A stretch of DNA of 64,000 bases from JBEKTW01 sp049515655 (GCA_049515655.1 JBEKTW010000018.1:12678-76677); one strand, 5' to 3'; shown: positions 32,204 to 42,004, counted from the first letter of the stretch. Numbers and translations are program-made. Notes: generated from the sequence alone by a model not told the origin.

Positions 32204-34183
32204 TTAGATGTTACCGAGAATCGATAAGAAGTTCAGAACGTCGGGTTGATCGAGCAGGAACTGTATCCAGAACAGAAAGCGCGCCGCCTGTTTATTCACC
32301 CCGAGAGCCTGGTTTTCCATGGTCTTGCTGTTGTTCGTGTAGTTGACGTCAAGAACAATCTTGTGGTCCGGGTCGACGGTTGCGGAGAGGAGCCGGCTTG
32401 GTTTTGTGTATTTGTATTTTTTCCACAGCTCCTGACCATCCCATCGTTCCCTAACCTTTTCGCCATTCTCGAAGACCACCTCAACCTCCACGGGGAAGGT
32501 GAATGTCCCGAGGCGGCGTATGTCAACCTCACTTAGATACATTTTCGTCGTATCTTCATCCTTGCTTTCTTTGCCTTTGATACTGTCGCCGATCCCGAGC
32601 GAAAAATCGAAGCCCCTGCCGTTCGAAGCCTTCTCCGAAGTTACTTTGTCGACACAATAATCGAGTTTGGCATTTGAGAACAGTGCCTGGTTAAAAAACC
32701 AACTCAAGTCCTGTCCAGAGACGTCGTTCGCCACATCGATAAAATCCTTGGTGTGGGGATGTTTAAACCGCCATCGCTCGACGTACGCGCGCATGATTCT
32801 CAGCATCGTTTCTTTGCCGAGATAGTTCTGAAGCGTGGTCAGAAGCACTCCCGGTTTCATATAGGAGTTGATTCCGTAGCTTGCCGTGGAGTAATACTCC
32901 CACGCCCGGCGAACGGTGGGGTCGAGATCCGGTCCGAAGAGATACTCCCCACGCTGAAACTGAAGGTCGTTGAGTTCAATGCCAAAACAATTGAGGATAT
33001 CGCCCGTCGGCCCGTAAGCATCGTTCATGATTTGCGCTTCGGTGTACGTGTTGATCCCTTCGTCCATCCAGCTCTCTTCGAACTCGTTTGATGCGAGAAG
33101 ATGGTACCAGTAGTTGTGCCCGAATTCATGAATGATGACCATTTCGACCGCACGTACGTTTTCGGGTATTCCATAGGCGGTTCCGGCCGTTATGAGCGTC
33201 GGGTATTCCATGCCGCCGGAACCCCCCGCACCGCGGCGCGGATCAACGACCGTGAGATTCGGGAAAGGATACAGACCATACCAATCGTGAAAGTGCTGAA
33301 CGGCAGTTTTGGCGGCTTCCACGTGGCGTGGGCCCTGATACGCGTGGTCCGGCTGCATGAGTACGCGGATATTGACATCGGCTGCCTTACCGGTGAACTC
33401 GACAAATTCCGGGCTCGTGGTCCAGGCGAAATCGTGGACATCTTCAGCATGATAGAAATGCGTCGCCGTCCCATCACCATTGTTCTTGACCTCTGCTTCG
33501 AGCCCGGTGGCTCCAACAATGTTTTTCTCCGGGACGGTCATATGCACATTATAGACGCCGAAGTCGGCAAAGAATTCCGAGAGGGCATGGAACTGGTGGC
33601 AATTCCACTTGCCGTCGATGTAGACCCCGACTTTTGGAAACCACTGTCCCACGAAGAAATACTCTTCCTTCGCTCCCGTCCGGGCGAACGGCGGCTGGGG
33701 GAGTTGTTCTTCGAAGTCTATGGTAACCATGAGCGACTCGCGCGGGGCAATCGGTTTCGGGGTTGGAATTCGGAAGACGGTTTTATCTTCCGCGTTGTCG
33801 TCATCGGGATGGATGAACTGCATTTGATTGGAAACATCCTGTCCGGCCGAAAACTCGATCTTGTTCACACGAATGTAACCCCAACCGCCCGCGTCCATTT
33901 TCATCCCGCGAAGGGAGCCGCCGGATTCCCGCATGAACGTCGACCTGTTATTCCGGAAAGCATTCATATAAAGATGAAATTGGAGCTCGTGGATGACGTC
34001 CGCCGACTTGTTGAACCACTTTAGAACTTCATGCCCGTGGAGCTGTCGGTTCTTGGCGTCCAGCTTCACGTCGATGTCATAATTTGCAATGCGGGGGCTC
34101 AGGGGTTGGTGAAAGAGGATCGGCTGAGCGAATCCGGGCGCAAAGGCGAAAAGGATAAGAATTGAAAAAAGAATCTTCTTCAT
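32204..34183 (-). CDS. Secreted M1 family (aminopeptidase N-like) metallopeptidase
   Basis: 659 residues, signal peptide 1-19 (ending APGFAQ). The zinc motif HEFGHNYWYH with the third ligand Glu in SWMDEGINTYTE is intact; GGSGGMEYPTLIT replaces the usual GAMEN exopeptidase motif (GGMEYP). The N-terminal ~300 residues are the beta-sandwich (NYDIDVKLDAKNRQLHGHEV). The C-terminal part is short compared with full-length aminopeptidase N. Own promoter (34217-34245) and ribosome-binding site gaaggaa before the ATG. Likely periplasmic or outer-membrane-associated peptide degradation. Confidence 0.93.
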   Translation of the reverse strand: MKKILFSILILFAFAPGFAQPILFHQPLSPRIANYDIDVKLDAKNRQLHGHEVLKWFNKSADVIHELQFHLYMNAFRNNRSTFMRESGGSLRGMKMDAGGWGYIRVNKIEFSAGQDVSNQMQFIHPDDDNAEDKTVFRIPTPKPIAPRESLMVTIDFEEQLPQPPFARTGAKEEYFFVGQWFPKVGVYIDGKWNCHQFHALSEFFADFGVYNVHMTVPEKNIVGATGLEAEVKNNGDGTATHFYHAEDVHDFAWTTSPEFVEFTGKAADVNIRVLMQPDHAYQGPRHVEAAKTAVQHFHDWYGLYPFPNLTVVDPRRGAGGSGGMEYPTLITAGTAYGIPENVRAVEMVIIHEFGHNYWYHLLASNEFEESWMDEGINTYTEAQIMNDAYGPTGDILNCFGIELNDLQFQRGEYLFGPDLDPTVRRAWEYYSTASYGINSYMKPGVLLTTLQNYLGKETMLRIMRAYVERWRFKHPHTKDFIDVANDVSGQDLSWFFNQALFSNAKLDYCVDKVTSEKASNGRGFDFSLGIGDSIKGKESKDEDTTKMYLSEVDIRRLGTFTFPVEVEVVFENGEKVRERWDGQELWKKYKYTKPSRLLSATVDPDHKIVLDVNYTNNSKTMENQALGVNKQAARFLFWIQFLLDQPDVLNFLSILGNI

Positions 34184-34216
34184 GCTGATTCCTTCTGATG
34201 ATTAGATGACGGTGGG

Positions 34217-34245
34217 ATTGTACGGAAAAAAAAGGAGAGTGGCAA
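34217..34245 (-). promoter_or_regulatory. Sigma70-type promoter for the M1 peptidase gene
   Basis: On the minus strand: TTGCCA (34245-34240), 17-base spacer, TACAAT (34222-34217). The -35 box lies inside the stem of the upstream gene's terminator (34226-34273). Confidence 0.6.
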
Positions 34246-34273
34246 ATCATGATCGGAGAGGATTTGCCACTCT
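34226..34273 (-). terminator. Rho-independent terminator of the DUF3160 gene
   Basis: Minus strand: agagtggcaaatc pairs with gatttgccactct (13 bp perfect, 12-base loop) and is followed by cctttttttt. About 40 bases after the DUF3160 stop. Confidence 0.88.
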
Positions 34274-34313
34274 TGAGAATACAGGGCGGAGGAGAAATGT
34301 TCGCTGAATCGGC

Positions 34314-36875
34314 TTATTTGATGAGCATCATTTCCTTCGATTCTGTCAGATTCCCGATTGTGAGTCTGTCAATATAAACGCCGGCGGCCGCCTCCATTCC
34401 GAGTTCCGTCTTTCCGTCCCATTTAGCAAGATAATTGCCCGCCGAAAGGACTTCGTGAACTAGTCGACGGACGGGCCTGCCGAGAACATCATAGATGACC
34501 AGGTCGACGGTCTGCAAAGCCGAGTGTGGAACGGTGAAGCCTATGACCGTACTCGGATTGAAGGGGTTGGGAAAATTCTGCCGCAGCATAAGTGAAGCCG
34601 GGAGAGGCGGCCCCGGTCGGCGAACATCCACTCCCGTGAGGAGCATCGGACCTTCCGGACGCTGCGCGCCGGCACTGTCGGCAAGATAGAGATTCACCCA
34701 TGGGGGACGGAATGATGGAGCAACATTGTACATCAGCTTCCATTCTTCATCCGTGAGGCGTTTGAAATTAAGCGTCACATGCTCATAGTAACTCATGACG
34801 GGTCCAATGAACGCAGTAGGCACACCGCCGGATAGTTCGGCGACCAGGATTGCAAGATTGATTGGTCCGGTACCGCAGTGCATAACCTTCCCGACGATGT
34901 TTCCGAACTCATCCGTTGGAGCGGTATGAACATCGGCCACGACGAAATTGGCGCTGTCACAGTCCCTTATATTGTTGTAGAACAACTGCGGATACCAGCC
35001 ATCATAACCAGGCCCGCAATATGGCAGTGTATAGAACATCTTCCGCAAGAATTGTGTCTCGGCCGGAGTACATGCGATTTGGTCGACCTCCTTTTGGGAG
35101 ATTGATTGAAGCGTATCCATACAGGATTTCATGCCGCTAAAATACGACTGCAAATGTGGACGGATATATCCTTGGGAGAAATCCAACGCCAGAAGTTTCT
35201 CTTCAGCACGGATGGCAAATTGCTTCAAGGCTTCAAAGAACTTCGGAAACGGTTCCACAAAGCTCTTTGGGTAGGAACAAACGGTGCCCCCCGTATAGGA
35301 TTGTTTGGCATACAGAAGATTGTCATGGCGCAACTGCGCCCAAGATGCAAGCTGGGTATTCATCTTTTCCTGCCACCACGCGGCAGTCTGCATGAATGCA
35401 GGAAAACCTGACCGGTCCTGCGGCGGGCTGAGCGTGCGAATCGAGTTCAACCACGCGTTGTAGAGTGTACTGTACCAGAATGTGCTGTCGTACGAATCGA
35501 CCAGATACCGGAGGGCGGCGAGGTTTGAGCCGTAATGATATTGATTCAATTCATCCTGAAGAAGCTGCGCTGCAGCGCCATTCCCTAGTGCAAAGAGCAC
35601 GTCCAGACTTGATGGGAGTTGTCGCCATATCTTATCTCCGTTATAGATGATCTTGTCATAGACGACGCTGCCGGTCACATAGGAATCGATCACAAAGCGT
35701 TGACCAAAGAGGAGAAATGACGCGGGGGGCTTCGCCTGATCCGGGTCCATAGGGTCGCATATAAGTATCTGTGAATTTATGCGCTGAATGGCGAACGACT
35801 CTTGCTTGAGAGTTGATCTGAGAACCGCCAATGTCGAATCGTTGAGCAGTTCATCTGCCAGGTGAAACCCGACTTCATCTCTGAGGAACTTCAGGTTCGG
35901 GATCGTGATGTTGTCACTCTCTCCGACAAAAAACCTGATGATCGAGTCGAGACTGTCCTGAAGCGGCAAATCGTTCGCTGCCTCCAAAGCCTCGAGCACA
36001 AGAAAAGCATCCACAGTTTGGCGCTTCACATCTCGAAGCGGAAGTGCATTGATAACTCCCTCGGCGGGCAATACCTGCAGCTCTGTACGCCCGAGCCAGA
36101 TCATCGATTGAAAGTATCGTGTGAGTTCTTGGCTCTCAGTGTAATGTCCCCGGGGGGTAAATTGACTGAAATCCAGCGCCTCAAATGTATCACTGAAGAG
36201 CGCATAACTTGAATCCTGTTGTGCGCGGATGAGGGCGAGGATTTCGTTAAGGCGGGTGCTATTACTGTCACGATAGGGGGGGACGCTATCTCCCAGCAGT
36301 ACCCGGGCTGTTGTCAAGTAAAGGTCGAGGTCATCGAGTGAGTTCTGCATGCCCGCGGCAGTGTCATACCGGGTTATGAGCGAAGGGACCGTTTGATGCA
36401 TGTCCGCGAGAAGTTGACGAAGCCCCGGTATAAGGATCCCGGTCTCGGCATCTTTGAGGATTGCATCGTACGACATGTGGACGGCATGAAGGATCGCGTC
36501 CGTGGAGACAAACACCGGCAAATCGTGGTTGTAGATTTCCAGGAGTGCCGCACCGAATGATCTTCGTGATGATCGCTCGGAGACTACAAAACCGTTCTTC
36601 CTGATAAGTCCAAGCTCTTCATCCGTCAGATTGTAATGTGCCCGTATGCTGTCAAAGTAGGCAGCACTATCAGGGTCGATATTGACGTTCGATTTGAATC
36701 GACCCGCGGGATACAGGTCAAGGAGTCCGCTTGCCGAGAGATTTGCGTGAGAAGTGACGAACGATTGATAAGCCTGGATGTCGAAGCTTTGTTGCGCCTG
36801 AGAGGTCCAGGAAACAGCAAGAAGGATGGACGTTGCGACACCACACTTCAGCAGGAAACAAGATAATCTCAACAT
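34314..36875 (-). CDS. DUF3160 protein with T9SS type A sorting tail
   Basis: 853 residues, signal peptide 1-27 (ending WTSQAQ). The body is DUF3160 (about 70-740), with the typical VSERSSRRSFGAALLEIYNHD and VSTDAILHAVHMSYDAIL near the start. The C-terminal ~90 residues are a Por secretion-system sorting domain: LRQNFPNPFNPSTVIGFTV, VIYDVLGRPVRRLVHEVLSA and GVYIDRL, ending with EMMLIK. It should cross the outer membrane by the type IX system and be surface-bound or released. The function of DUF3160 is unknown. A ggaggtggg ribosome-binding site precedes the ATG. Confidence 0.92.
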   Translation of the reverse strand: MLRLSCFLLKCGVATSILLAVSWTSQAQQSFDIQAYQSFVTSHANLSASGLLDLYPAGRFKSNVNIDPDSAAYFDSIRAHYNLTDEELGLIRKNGFVVSERSSRRSFGAALLEIYNHDLPVFVSTDAILHAVHMSYDAILKDAETGILIPGLRQLLADMHQTVPSLITRYDTAAGMQNSLDDLDLYLTTARVLLGDSVPPYRDSNSTRLNEILALIRAQQDSSYALFSDTFEALDFSQFTPRGHYTESQELTRYFQSMIWLGRTELQVLPAEGVINALPLRDVKRQTVDAFLVLEALEAANDLPLQDSLDSIIRFFVGESDNITIPNLKFLRDEVGFHLADELLNDSTLAVLRSTLKQESFAIQRINSQILICDPMDPDQAKPPASFLLFGQRFVIDSYVTGSVVYDKIIYNGDKIWRQLPSSLDVLFALGNGAAAQLLQDELNQYHYGSNLAALRYLVDSYDSTFWYSTLYNAWLNSIRTLSPPQDRSGFPAFMQTAAWWQEKMNTQLASWAQLRHDNLLYAKQSYTGGTVCSYPKSFVEPFPKFFEALKQFAIRAEEKLLALDFSQGYIRPHLQSYFSGMKSCMDTLQSISQKEVDQIACTPAETQFLRKMFYTLPYCGPGYDGWYPQLFYNNIRDCDSANFVVADVHTAPTDEFGNIVGKVMHCGTGPINLAILVAELSGGVPTAFIGPVMSYYEHVTLNFKRLTDEEWKLMYNVAPSFRPPWVNLYLADSAGAQRPEGPMLLTGVDVRRPGPPLPASLMLRQNFPNPFNPSTVIGFTVPHSALQTVDLVIYDVLGRPVRRLVHEVLSAGNYLAKWDGKTELGMEAAAGVYIDRLTIGNLTESKEMMLIK

Positions 36876-37195
36876 AACCCACCTCCAGCTAATGTTAGTT
36901 TATCAGATTTCTAATCCTAACTCTAAAGTTAGGATACCGGAGGATGAAAGTCAAATTCCGGATTGTCCCCCGAGTCCCTAGGCATGAGGGTCAGGAAGAA
37001 TTGAGGTTCACAAGTCGATAAGGACGGCGCATAACACTGCGTGGCATTCAGTTTTTCGGCCTTAGCGATTAGCCCGGGTCCTCAACGAATCAGCGTGGTG
37101 CCGGGTTGAAAACGGACCCTTCTGGAAACTAGGCGGTCGACTGATTAACGGGGGGTGATTCTCTGGTTGTGCGGCCCAAAGAGCCTGCTAATGAA
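36876..37195. promoter_or_regulatory. Upstream region of DUF3160 with an operator-like palindrome
   Basis: Minus-strand TTAGGA (36920-36915), 17 bases, TAACAT (36897-36892) is a weak sigma70-like promoter. Its -35 box is covered by a perfect palindrome, atcctaact-ctaa-agttaggat (36914-36935), which could be a repressor site. The remaining bases to 37195 hold no gene I can support and no recognised RNA. Confidence 0.45.
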
Positions 37196-37765
37196 TTATT
37201 GGTTGCCCTTCGGTAAGTATGACTCTGGCCTCCAGAGTCCGCTGAAATCCAGAATCACAAAATAAAGTCCGATACCTATCCCGATGATGCACGAGGCAAG
37301 GCCAACGTACAGAACAATCTTCGCGATGTCTCCCGCAGAGCCGAGGAGACGCAGTTGTGTGAATACCATGAACCAATCGTGCAAGCCGTGGAACGAATAC
37401 ATGCGCAACCTCAGGTGTGGCGCATCGGCGATGTACACTGCGATATTTGCAAGGTTATGGCCGAGCCAGTAGAGTGTGAAAGCGAGGGTTCTGTTGCTGG
37501 TGTTGAGCAATACGAGCAGTGTTATGAGGGGGAGCATGATCTGCATCAGCGCACCGCCGACGAGTTGGGGCATGTACCCGAGCGGCGAGAAAAACAGGTG
37601 TCCAGCCTCATGGATACAGATGTCGACCAGGTCAATCCCGACGACGACCACCGGGAAATGGGTTCTTGGATATGGAATCTGGTAGGCGGTCGCGAGGAAC
37701 CACGTAATGTAGCCCAGGTATGAAAGAATGATGAGGCTGAGTAAAGGGCGTAGAAATCTCTTCAT
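37196..37765 (-). CDS. Integral membrane protein with an HEAGH metalloprotease-like motif
   Basis: About 189 residues from ATG 37765 (MKRFLRPLLSLIILSYLGYI); the frame is open to 37849. Four to five hydrophobic helices. CIHEAGHLFFSPLG holds an HExxH zinc motif in a membrane context, followed by QLVGGALMQIMLPL and LYWLGHNLANIAVYIADA, a layout like that of intramembrane or membrane-anchored metalloproteases of the M50 type, though too short to assign. The Asp ligand may be in YIADAP or LHDW. Substrate unknown; no sigma or anti-sigma gene is nearby. Confidence 0.7.
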   Translation of the reverse strand: MKRFLRPLLSLIILSYLGYITWFLATAYQIPYPRTHFPVVVVGIDLVDICIHEAGHLFFSPLGYMPQLVGGALMQIMLPLITLLVLLNTSNRTLAFTLYWLGHNLANIAVYIADAPHLRLRMYSFHGLHDWFMVFTQLRLLGSAGDIAKIVLYVGLASCIIGIGIGLYFVILDFSGLWRPESYLPKGNQ

Positions 37766-37911
37766 CGAAGGTTCATTGTACGAAAAATCCGTGACTAGTT
37801 CAAGTTTTCCTTGGGGGGAAGATTCCTGGCTTTGGATATTATTCGACAAATCGTTAGATTGCTTCGCTTCTAATCCCTGTGACCAAAAATATCGTGAAGG
37901 GAGTAATTCTC

Positions 37912-39258
37912 ATGAGATTGTGTTTCAGCATCGTATTCATCATAATTTTTTTAAGTGCAATGACGTTCGCACAAGTAAATATCAAGTTCGACCAGTATAA
38001 ACTGCAAAACGGTTTGACGGTGATTCTCCACGAAGACCATAGTGCGCCGATTACGGCGGTCGTTGTGATGTACCACGTGGGATCGAAGAACGAAAAACCT
38101 AAACGCACCGGGTTCGCGCATCTTTTCGAACATATGATGTTCAAAGGTTCGGGGCACGTTGCCGACGGCGAGCACTTCAAATTGCTCCAGGAGATCGGCG
38201 CCAACATCAACGGCTTTACAACCCAGGATGGCACGACCTACTTTGAGGTTGTTCCGAGCAATCATCTCGAGCTTGGGTTATATCTGGAATCCGACCGTAT
38301 GGGATTCCTGCTTGATTCGCTTTCGCAGGGGAAGCTGGACAATCAAAGGGATGTCGTGAAGAACGAGCGGCGTCAGAGTTACGATAACCGGCCGTACGGA
38401 ACCGCGGAAGAGAAAATCGCGAAGGGAATGTATCCCCCGACCCACCCGTACAGCTGGCCTGTAATCGGTTATATGGAAGACCTGAGCGCCGCGTCACGCG
38501 ATGACGTCAAAGACTTTTTTAAGACCTACTACGCTCCGAACAATGCATGCCTTGTGCTCACCGGGGATTTTAGCCCATCAGAAGCAAAGCAGTTGGTCCA
38601 GAAATATTTTGGGCCGATTCCGCGCGGTAAAGATTTCGAACGACCCGGTAAAATGCCGGTTTCGCTCCCCGAGGAAAAGAGAATGGTCTTCGAGGACAAA
38701 GTCCAGCTCCCGCGCGTTTATATGACGTGGCACAGCGCCCCCGGATACACAAGGGAAGACGCGGTGATGGAAGTACTTGGTCAGATCCTGAGTAGTGGGA
38801 AATCATCACGCCTCTATAAATCTCTCGTCTACGACAGGCAGATTTCTCAATCCGTTCGTGCAAACCAGGATGGGTCGGAGATTGCCGGACTGTTTCAGAT
38901 CGAAGTTACCGCCAAACCGGAGAGGAATTTGACGGAGATGGAAACGTCGGTCGATTCGATTCTCAACGATGTTCTCAAGAATGGAGTCACTGAAGACGAA
39001 GTTCAGAAAGCTTTGACGGGGGCTGAAGCTCGCATCGTCAACAGTGCATCGACCATGCTGGGGAGGGCAACGTCGCTCGCGTTCTACTATTCGTACACAG
39101 GCGACCCGAACAACATCAACAAACAAATGGAATTGTATAAGGGCATCACGCCTCAGGAAGTCCTTACGGCGGCAAAGAAATACCTTACCCAACCGAAGAT
39201 GGTGCTGAGCATTGTACCGCTCGGCAAGTCTGAACGTGGGGCGAAGAAAGGAGAATAA
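37912..39258 (+). CDS. M16 family zinc peptidase, catalytic subunit (second pair)
   Basis: About 448 residues from ATG 37912, where the signal peptide MRLCFSIVFIIIFLSAMTFA begins; the frame is open to GTG 37879. HxxEH is HLFEHMMFKGSGH, with the third zinc Glu in the DVVKNERRQSYDN helix. The sequence is closer to the classical processing-peptidase pattern than the first pair (9568-12455). Six bases separate it from the next gene, which again lacks the zinc motif. Probably a periplasmic M16B heterodimer. Confidence 0.94.
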   Translation: MRLCFSIVFIIIFLSAMTFAQVNIKFDQYKLQNGLTVILHEDHSAPITAVVVMYHVGSKNEKPKRTGFAHLFEHMMFKGSGHVADGEHFKLLQEIGANINGFTTQDGTTYFEVVPSNHLELGLYLESDRMGFLLDSLSQGKLDNQRDVVKNERRQSYDNRPYGTAEEKIAKGMYPPTHPYSWPVIGYMEDLSAASRDDVKDFFKTYYAPNNACLVLTGDFSPSEAKQLVQKYFGPIPRGKDFERPGKMPVSLPEEKRMVFEDKVQLPRVYMTWHSAPGYTREDAVMEVLGQILSSGKSSRLYKSLVYDRQISQSVRANQDGSEIAGLFQIEVTAKPERNLTEMETSVDSILNDVLKNGVTEDEVQKALTGAEARIVNSASTMLGRATSLAFYYSYTGDPNNINKQMELYKGITPQEVLTAAKKYLTQPKMVLSIVPLGKSERGAKKGE

Positions 39259-39264
39259 TGAATA

Positions 39265-40713
39265 ATGAAAACCTTAAGAGAAATCATCATGCTCGGAGTA
39301 TTTTTCATGACGATAGTTTCAACCACGGCCGTCAACGGACAGGAACTTGACCGGACGAAGCGCCCCGCAGGGAAGCCGGCCCCGAAGGTGACACTGCCGG
39401 AAATTCAGAAAGCAACGCTTAAAGATGGACTGAACGTTTGGCTGGTGGAGAGGCACGAACTCCCGACCGTCGCGCTTAATCTTGTCATTCAGGCGGGTTC
39501 CGACCACGACCCCGTCACGCAGCCCGGCCTTGCGTCGATGACTGCGGCGATGATGGACGAAGGGACCAAAAGTCGAACTGCACTGGAGATATCGGACGAT
39601 GTTGAAGCAATTGGCGCATCATTCAGCGTGAATTCAAGCACGGACGGCTCGCACATCACGATGAGCACGCTCACGAAGCATCTCGACAAGGCACTTGCCA
39701 TCTTCACCGATGTTCTCACAAACCCGACATTTCCCCAAAAGGAATTTGCCCGAATCCAGAGACAGCGAATCACCATGCTCCTTCAACAGCACGACCAGCC
39801 GGTGAGCATTGCCAACAATGTGTTCTCCTATGTACTCTACGGCCCGGACCATCCGTATGGGAACAACCCGACAGGAACGGAAGCATCGATCAAAGCGATG
39901 ACGACGGACGACCTGGTGAAATTCTACCAGACGTACTACCGTCCGAACAATGCGACCTTGATCGTTGTCGGCGATGTGAAATTGGGAGACGTCACTTCCC
40001 GATTGGAAACCGCTCTCGGGAACTGGACGTCGGGCGTCGTCCCGGCATTTTCTGTCCCGGAACCGAAGCCCGTCGACAAAATGCGCGTCTACCTGGTGGA
40101 TAAACAGGGAGCACCACAGTCGGAAATTCGCATCGGATATCCGTCCCTCGCCCGTAACACTCCCGATTACTTCCCGGTCATCGTGATGAATCGGTTGCTC
40201 GGGGGACAATTTACCAGTCGCATAAATCTGAATTTGCGCGAGCGGCACGGCTATACGTATGGCGCCCGGTCGGCATTTAGTTTTCAAAAGGGAGTGGGAC
40301 CGTTCACGGCCTCCGCCGGCGTCGTCACCGAGAAAACCGACAGCAGTCTCCATGAATTTCTGTATGAGCTCAACCAAATGCGCGAGAAGGGAATGACCGC
40401 CGAAGAACTCGCGTATGTGAAGGAAGGACTTGTCGGTAACTTTGCCCTGAACTTCGAAACATCGGCACAGATTGCGAACTCCCTGCAGAACATCGTGCTC
40501 TACGGACTGCCGGAGAATTATTATCAGGATTATCTCCAGAATATCGACGGAGTGACGCTGGAGGCGGTTAATCGCGTCGCAAAGAAGTACTTGGACACTT
40601 CGACGATGGCGGCAGTTGTTGTGGGAGACCTTTCCAGAATCAAGGAAAGCGTCGCAGCTTTGAAGTTGGGCGATGTTGTCGTATGTGATGTAAGCGGTAA
40701 GCCCGTACAGTAG
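39265..40713 (+). CDS. M16 family peptidase, non-catalytic partner (second pair)
   Basis: 482 residues, signal peptide ending about residue 26 (TTAVNGQ). M16 fold blocks are clear (LNLVIQAGSDHDPVTQPGLA; YRPNNATLIVVGDVKLGDV; NLRERHGYTYGARSAF), but the zinc-motif position reads GLASMTAAMMDEGT, so it has lost HxxEH. The RERHGYTYGARS segment is the substrate-binding Arg/Tyr motif found in the inactive partners. Starts 6 bases after the catalytic gene. An imperfect GC-rich palindrome (cccgcc ... ggcggg) lies between its end and fbaB. Confidence 0.92.
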   Translation: MKTLREIIMLGVFFMTIVSTTAVNGQELDRTKRPAGKPAPKVTLPEIQKATLKDGLNVWLVERHELPTVALNLVIQAGSDHDPVTQPGLASMTAAMMDEGTKSRTALEISDDVEAIGASFSVNSSTDGSHITMSTLTKHLDKALAIFTDVLTNPTFPQKEFARIQRQRITMLLQQHDQPVSIANNVFSYVLYGPDHPYGNNPTGTEASIKAMTTDDLVKFYQTYYRPNNATLIVVGDVKLGDVTSRLETALGNWTSGVVPAFSVPEPKPVDKMRVYLVDKQGAPQSEIRIGYPSLARNTPDYFPVIVMNRLLGGQFTSRINLNLRERHGYTYGARSAFSFQKGVGPFTASAGVVTEKTDSSLHEFLYELNQMREKGMTAEELAYVKEGLVGNFALNFETSAQIANSLQNIVLYGLPENYYQDYLQNIDGVTLEAVNRVAKKYLDTSTMAAVVVGDLSRIKESVAALKLGDVVVCDVSGKPVQ

Positions 40714-40892
40714 GCCATGGCGTAGAGACCTTGCGAAGGTTCCGCTCCCGCCTGCGCTCCGCTCCGGCGGACGGGCAGGTCGGCGGGCCTTCGCATGGTT
40801 TTCTATCCATTTTCCGTTTTCCCCTCTTTTTCGTATATTTGTATGGCTTCTTACAGTTAGAGAACATTACCATCCACTACAGGGAATACACC

Positions 40893-41951
40893 ATGACAAT
40901 CAATGAAATTGAAAAACTCCTCGCTGCCGATGCAAAGAACCTGCTGGAGTACAAGTGCAAAGGCATTCCGAAGGAAACGCTTCATCTCCCCGGGCCGGAT
41001 TACATTGACCGCGTTTACGCTTTGTCCGACAGACCCGCACCCGTTCTCAAGAGTCTGGGGTGGATGATCCACCAGGGCCGGCTGGCGCACACGGGCTATC
41101 TGTCGATTCTCCCGGTCGACCAGGGCATCGAGCACTCCGCGGGCGCGTCCTTCGCTCCGAATCCTCTCTACTTCGACCCTGAAAACATCGTGAAACTTGC
41201 GATTGAAGGCGGGTGCAACGCTGTGGCGTCAACGCTGGGTGTGCTGGGCGCAGTCGCACGGAAGTATTCGTACAGGATTCCGTTCATTCTCAAGCTGAAT
41301 CACAACGAGTTTATTTCCTATCCGAACACACACGACCAGATAATCTTCGCGCAGGTCAAACAGGCGTTCGATATGGGCGCGGTCGCGGTCGGGGCGACAA
41401 TCTACTTTGGCTCGCCTGAATCCAAACGACAGATCCAGGAAATTTCCGTTGCTTTCAAGCAGGCGCACGAGATGGGGATGGCAACCATCCTGTGGTGCTA
41501 TCTGCGCAACCCGGCATTCAAGACTCCTGAAAAGGACTATCATGTCGCGGCGGATCTGACGGGGCAGGCGAACCACCTCGGTGTGACGATCGAAGCCGAC
41601 ATTGTGAAGCAAAAACTGCCGGAAAACAACGGCGGCTTCAAAGCGTTGAAGTTTGGGAAAATGAACGAAAAGATGTATACCGAGCTCTCGAGCGACCATC
41701 CGATCGATTTGTGCCGCTATCAGGTGGCAAACGGTTACATGGGAAGAGCAGGATTGATCAATTCCGGCGGCGAGTCAAAAGGAGCGTCCGACCTCGCCGA
41801 AGCCGTGCGCACGGCAGTCATCAATAAACGTGCGGGCGGCATGGGATTGATATCCGGCAGAAAAGCCTTCCAGCGACCGATGAACGAAGGCGTCAAGATC
41901 TTGAACGCCATTCAAGATGTGTACCTCTGCAAAGAAGTGACGGTAGCGTAG
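40893..41951 (+). CDS. fbaB: Class I fructose-bisphosphate aldolase (FbaB type)
   Basis: 352 residues from ATG 40893; frame open to 40731, but the extension is translated palindrome. Very close to E. coli FbaB along its length: GYLSILPVDQGIEHSAGASF, PFILKLNHNEFISYPNTHDQ, GAVAVGATIYFGSPES and ADLTGQANHLGVTIEADIVK, ending GGMGLISGRKAFQRPM. Schiff-base aldolase splitting or forming fructose 1,6-bisphosphate, the partner step to pfkA at the other end of the window. Ends in a strong terminator. Confidence 0.96.
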   Translation: MTINEIEKLLAADAKNLLEYKCKGIPKETLHLPGPDYIDRVYALSDRPAPVLKSLGWMIHQGRLAHTGYLSILPVDQGIEHSAGASFAPNPLYFDPENIVKLAIEGGCNAVASTLGVLGAVARKYSYRIPFILKLNHNEFISYPNTHDQIIFAQVKQAFDMGAVAVGATIYFGSPESKRQIQEISVAFKQAHEMGMATILWCYLRNPAFKTPEKDYHVAADLTGQANHLGVTIEADIVKQKLPENNGGFKALKFGKMNEKMYTELSSDHPIDLCRYQVANGYMGRAGLINSGGESKGASDLAEAVRTAVINKRAGGMGLISGRKAFQRPMNEGVKILNAIQDVYLCKEVTVA

Positions 41952-41966
41952 TTTCCCGCTTAGAAT

Positions 41967-42004
41967 GCGACTCATCCCGAAAAAGGGGATGGGTCGCGCT
42001 TTTT
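41967..42004 (+). terminator. Rho-independent terminator of fbaB
   Basis: gcgac-t-catccc pairs with gggatg-g-gtcgc around a gaaaaag loop, followed by gcttttt. 16 bases after the stop. Confidence 0.9.

Noticed and set aside
33101..34024. 307-residue open frame on the plus strand
   Set aside because: Antisense to the M1 peptidase, which carries HEFGH and signal peptide.
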